64,000 bases of DNA from Gelidibacter japonicus. Its GTDB lineage: Bacteria > Bacteroidota > Bacteroidia > Flavobacteriales > Flavobacteriaceae. The first letter of the stretch is position 1, and each line of letters begins with the position of its first letter. The notes beneath the pieces are model-generated. The model saw only the letters and a program-made list of their open reading frames with translations, searched no databases and had not been told where the DNA came from. Positions 61,538-64,000 of the stretch are shown piece after piece. The translations under genes were made by a program, and so were the position numbers. The stretch covers positions 124,001 through 188,000 of the forward strand of contig NZ_BJKB01000004.1 in the NCBI RefSeq assembly GCF_010725055.1. Direction: 5' to 3'.

Positions 61538-64000
61538 ATGGAAACAATTAGGCACATTTCAATTATTATTTTTCTTATCACATTTGTGACGAGCTGTGAT
61601 AGAGATGACGAACCAAACATTCCGCAAAATAACATTGACGCTCCAACTATAGATGTAAAAGTAATAGTTCCTGATGGCGTCAATTTGGACTTATCCGAAA
61701 CCAGATTAATCTCTTATTTAGAAGAGTTTACGGTTGATAGTAAAGGAAATTCAAATGTAATTTTAAATAAGGGTGGGCATAGCTTAGCAGTTTTAATGGA
61801 CAAAAACAGTTCGATTATAATGATGGGAATGATCTCAGATAACAACACTGAAATTTCTATTAAATCTACTGCTGAGGCTTCGCTATATCTTTCTCTAGGA
61901 AAAGTTTTATCTCCTTATGTTATTCAAAGGAAATTTTTAGATGAAACTGATCAACTTCCGTTGCACGAAAATTTTCAAAATGAAATGGAGACCTTATTTA
62001 AATCGAACACTACTTTTTTTGAATCTCCAGAATTTATGAAGATGCTTAAAAAGCAAACAGATACTATTATAAATAATGGGCAAAAGGTTGAGGTGTACTC
62101 ACAAAGGTTAGTAATGGATGGAGCAGATATCCGTAGTGGTATCCAGTTAGAAGAAAAATCAGGAACTACTTTTGCAGTTGCAAATCAATACCGCAGAAGG
62201 GCACATGGTTTCTTATATAAGACATCAACCGTTGATAAAAATGACAATAAAAATATACTCATTAACGATATTGTTAAAGATAATGTCAATGCAACTCTAG
62301 ATATTCCTATAACTCCAACCAAAGGCTTTACTTCGGTAACTGGTACCGTTGCAGATGTGGGATCTGATTTCTTTAGAACTGTAACAGATGATATACCTTT
62401 AGAACTTGCCGATAATGATAAGGAAACAAATTATAAATTTAGGGTAGTAGGTCCTGCTTTTCAGCTCTTTGGAATCTCTGGAATGACTAAAGCAGAAATA
62501 ACTAAATATCGAGAATTGATTTTAGAAACGTTGACATTTGAAGTAGGATTACCCATCTTTTTAGCAATCGTTGGTAATATTGAGATCATAGACGAATTGG
62601 ATGGAAAAAAGTTAAGTAAATATAAAGATGCCCTGTCTTTATTTTTAGAAACCATTCCTTCTGTAGAAGACGCAATTAAACAAGGTGATTTAAAACTGGC
62701 AGTTAATGAATTTATGAAGGCATTGTATAATAATACACTGGCCTCAGGCATGCAAAATGTAATAGAGGTACTACATGGCGAATTGGCAGCATTTGCAGCG
62801 ACCCAGGGTTCAGACTATTTTGTAAACAATTCGCCTGCTGCAGTTGACTTTGCAGATAGGGCCGCAGCGATATTAAAAGTATTTGATGGCATTATGTTAG
62901 CAAATGACGTTACGGTTAGGCAGTTCAATGCCTTAAAAAATAGTTCCCATTTAGAAGAATGGAATCTAAAAACCACAAAAAGTAATGTGACTTTAGCTCT
63001 TATTGATAAAACTGCCCTCCGTGGTATCAGTGCGAATATGGAGGCCAAAGTAGAAAATTATGAATTGCCAGGAGGAACTTCTTTTGAATACCATTGGTCA
63101 ACAACCGGAAAATATGGTATATTAAAAGATGATAATGGAAAAGAAGGCAAAACTATTGTAACCAGTCGTGATAAAGTGAAATATGTAGTTACAGCGTCTG
63201 ATGATGAGATAACCGACGAATCCTATGATGGTCTGTTACTCGAGGTATTTACAAAAAAAGGACCAACGTTAACAAAGATTAATAGTGACAAAGATACTGT
63301 TCAGGTAAGAACACATGGTTTAAGATTAAAGCCAGATGGAATAACCATTAGCGGTAATACTAACCTGAAAATGTACGTTAGGTATAACGATGGAAGTAAT
63401 ATTATGGGAGCAAACTCTGACAGTGATTATAGGATAGTATGGACTACTTCAGGAACTAATGGATATTTTAGTGAAAGTGGAAGAAGCACAATTACCACTG
63501 TTAATCAAACATCTGTCAATTACAAGTGTACCAACTGGGTAACAGAAAGAAGTTCAGAATCATTTACAGCTCGTGTTTATTCAAAGTTGAAAGGTGAACC
63601 AGACAGCAAATACCGTATTCTTGATGAAGTTAAAGCTACAATTACCATCGAAAATGATGATAACAAAAAAATATTCTATGTGCCTGTAATTCTTAAAGAA
63701 CATTCTTGGTCTAATGGTGATGGATTAAGTTTGGAAAACACCTATGCATTTAAGCCTATTTCTCCTCCAGCAAATAAGGAAATTGTAAACTATAGATTAA
63801 CAATAATGGAAAATTGGCCAGAACCTATTCCTCGTTGTACAGGTTTAAGTAAAACTTGGTATCCAGGAAATGAAGCGAAGGATTTAGATGAAGATGGAGA
63901 ATATGCTCTTATTTGTGGTAGTTCTCAGACTACCAATCCAGAGACTATTGCAAGAATTAGAGCAATAAAAAGAAGGGGCTATGCCAAAGTGGTGGTAACT
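61538..64000 (+). CDS. Large lipoprotein with Ig-like domains (cut by right window edge)
   Basis: From the ATG at 61538 the frame is open for 821 codons to the window end. The N-terminus is a lipobox signal (ITFVTSC, Cys20). Residues 30-480 have no motif I know; from about 490 there are beta-rich Ig/PKD-like units (FEYHWSTTGKYG; YRIVWTTSGTNGYF), repeated at least twice. It is probably a surface or periplasmic adhesin-like protein. No sorting tail can be seen since the end is missing. Confidence 0.75.
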   Translation, partial: METIRHISIIIFLITFVTSCDRDDEPNIPQNNIDAPTIDVKVIVPDGVNLDLSETRLISYLEEFTVDSKGNSNVILNKGGHSLAVLMDKNSSIIMMGMISDNNTEISIKSTAEASLYLSLGKVLSPYVIQRKFLDETDQLPLHENFQNEMETLFKSNTTFFESPEFMKMLKKQTDTIINNGQKVEVYSQRLVMDGADIRSGIQLEEKSGTTFAVANQYRRRAHGFLYKTSTVDKNDNKNILINDIVKDNVNATLDIPITPTKGFTSVTGTVADVGSDFFRTVTDDIPLELADNDKETNYKFRVVGPAFQLFGISGMTKAEITKYRELILETLTFEVGLPIFLAIVGNIEIIDELDGKKLSKYKDALSLFLETIPSVEDAIKQGDLKLAVNEFMKALYNNTLASGMQNVIEVLHGELAAFAATQGSDYFVNNSPAAVDFADRAAAILKVFDGIMLANDVTVRQFNALKNSSHLEEWNLKTTKSNVTLALIDKTALRGISANMEAKVENYELPGGTSFEYHWSTTGKYGILKDDNGKEGKTIVTSRDKVKYVVTASDDEITDESYDGLLLEVFTKKGPTLTKINSDKDTVQVRTHGLRLKPDGITISGNTNLKMYVRYNDGSNIMGANSDSDYRIVWTTSGTNGYFSESGRSTITTVNQTSVNYKCTNWVTERSSESFTARVYSKLKGEPDSKYRILDEVKATITIENDDNKKIFYVPVILKEHSWSNGDGLSLENTYAFKPISPPANKEIVNYRLTIMENWPEPIPRCTGLSKTWYPGNEAKDLDEDGEYALICGSSQTTNPETIARIRAIKRRGYAKVVVT

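Noticed and set aside
1-64000. tRNA or rRNA genes
   Set aside because: I found no cloverleaf with a GGTTCGAATCC-like arm and no rRNA-like stretch, though short RNAs cannot be excluded by eye.

Overview
The window reads as a chromosomal segment of a marine-type Flavobacteriaceae bacterium (phylum Bacteroidota). The evidence is direct: low GC content, Bacteroidota promoters of the TTG-N(17-23)-TAnnTTTG type, almost no Shine-Dalgarno sites, gliding/type IX secretion genes (sprE, gldH, and an M23 peptidase with a C-terminal sorting tail), an ATP synthase operon without beta and epsilon, and many DUF proteins known mainly from flavobacteria. Genus and species cannot be fixed from the sequence.

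Layout. 1-3346 (minus strand): end of a surface polysaccharide cluster (GT4 glycosyltransferase cut by the left edge, UDP-GlcNAc 2-epimerase, CapK/PaaK-like adenylating enzyme) with overlapping start/stop codons. 3757-8712: purD, two small families of unknown membrane proteins, upp, DUF4254 and a GT9 glycosyltransferase. 8899-12309: a flavodoxin-reductase-type 2Fe-2S oxidoreductase and a two-gene ABC exporter (DUF5687 plus ATPase). 12715-21653: sprE, bactofilin, AtpZ, an AtpI-like protein and atpB-E-F-H-A-G. 21859-23756: an alpha/beta hydrolase, ECF sigma factor and membrane protein operon with its own ECF-like promoter. 23895-26721: a MsbA-type ABC exporter whose 3' end was duplicated around a REP-associated (RAYT) transposase element. 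27011-31005: Dus, an octaheme cytochrome/TPR lipoprotein and a small lipoprotein. 31135-37897: flippase, dut, sugar nucleotidyltransferase, TPR protein, DUF4292 lipoprotein and EnvC-like protein. 38009-43503: thioesterase, HU/SPOR protein, dprA, trpS, plsC, with a repeat-rich stretch between dprA and trpS. 43581-47239: small lipoprotein, ECF sigma and beta-barrel protein operon, then recA. 47835-50395: trhO, trhP-like U32 protein and ferredoxin. 50772-56583: T9SS-secreted M23 peptidase, then ricT-gldH-PBP1A. 56790-64000: scoAB, an 0.8 kb non-coding stretch with a long hairpin, an exonuclease, a serine hydrolase and the first 821 codons of a large lipoprotein.

Themes. Most genes are housekeeping or envelope genes. 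The unusual content is regulatory and repetitive. (1) Two copies of an ECF-type promoter motif lie on either side of recA; one drives the local sigma-factor operon and the other points at a tiny unannotated ORF. (2) GC-rich tetraloop hairpins with the core CCTGC...GCAGG sit 3-8 nt upstream of four unrelated start codons. (3) A 33-bp palindrome family is scattered through intergenic gaps. (4) A RAYT element is bracketed by a 250-bp duplication of an ABC exporter gene end. No CRISPR array, rRNA or tRNA gene was seen.
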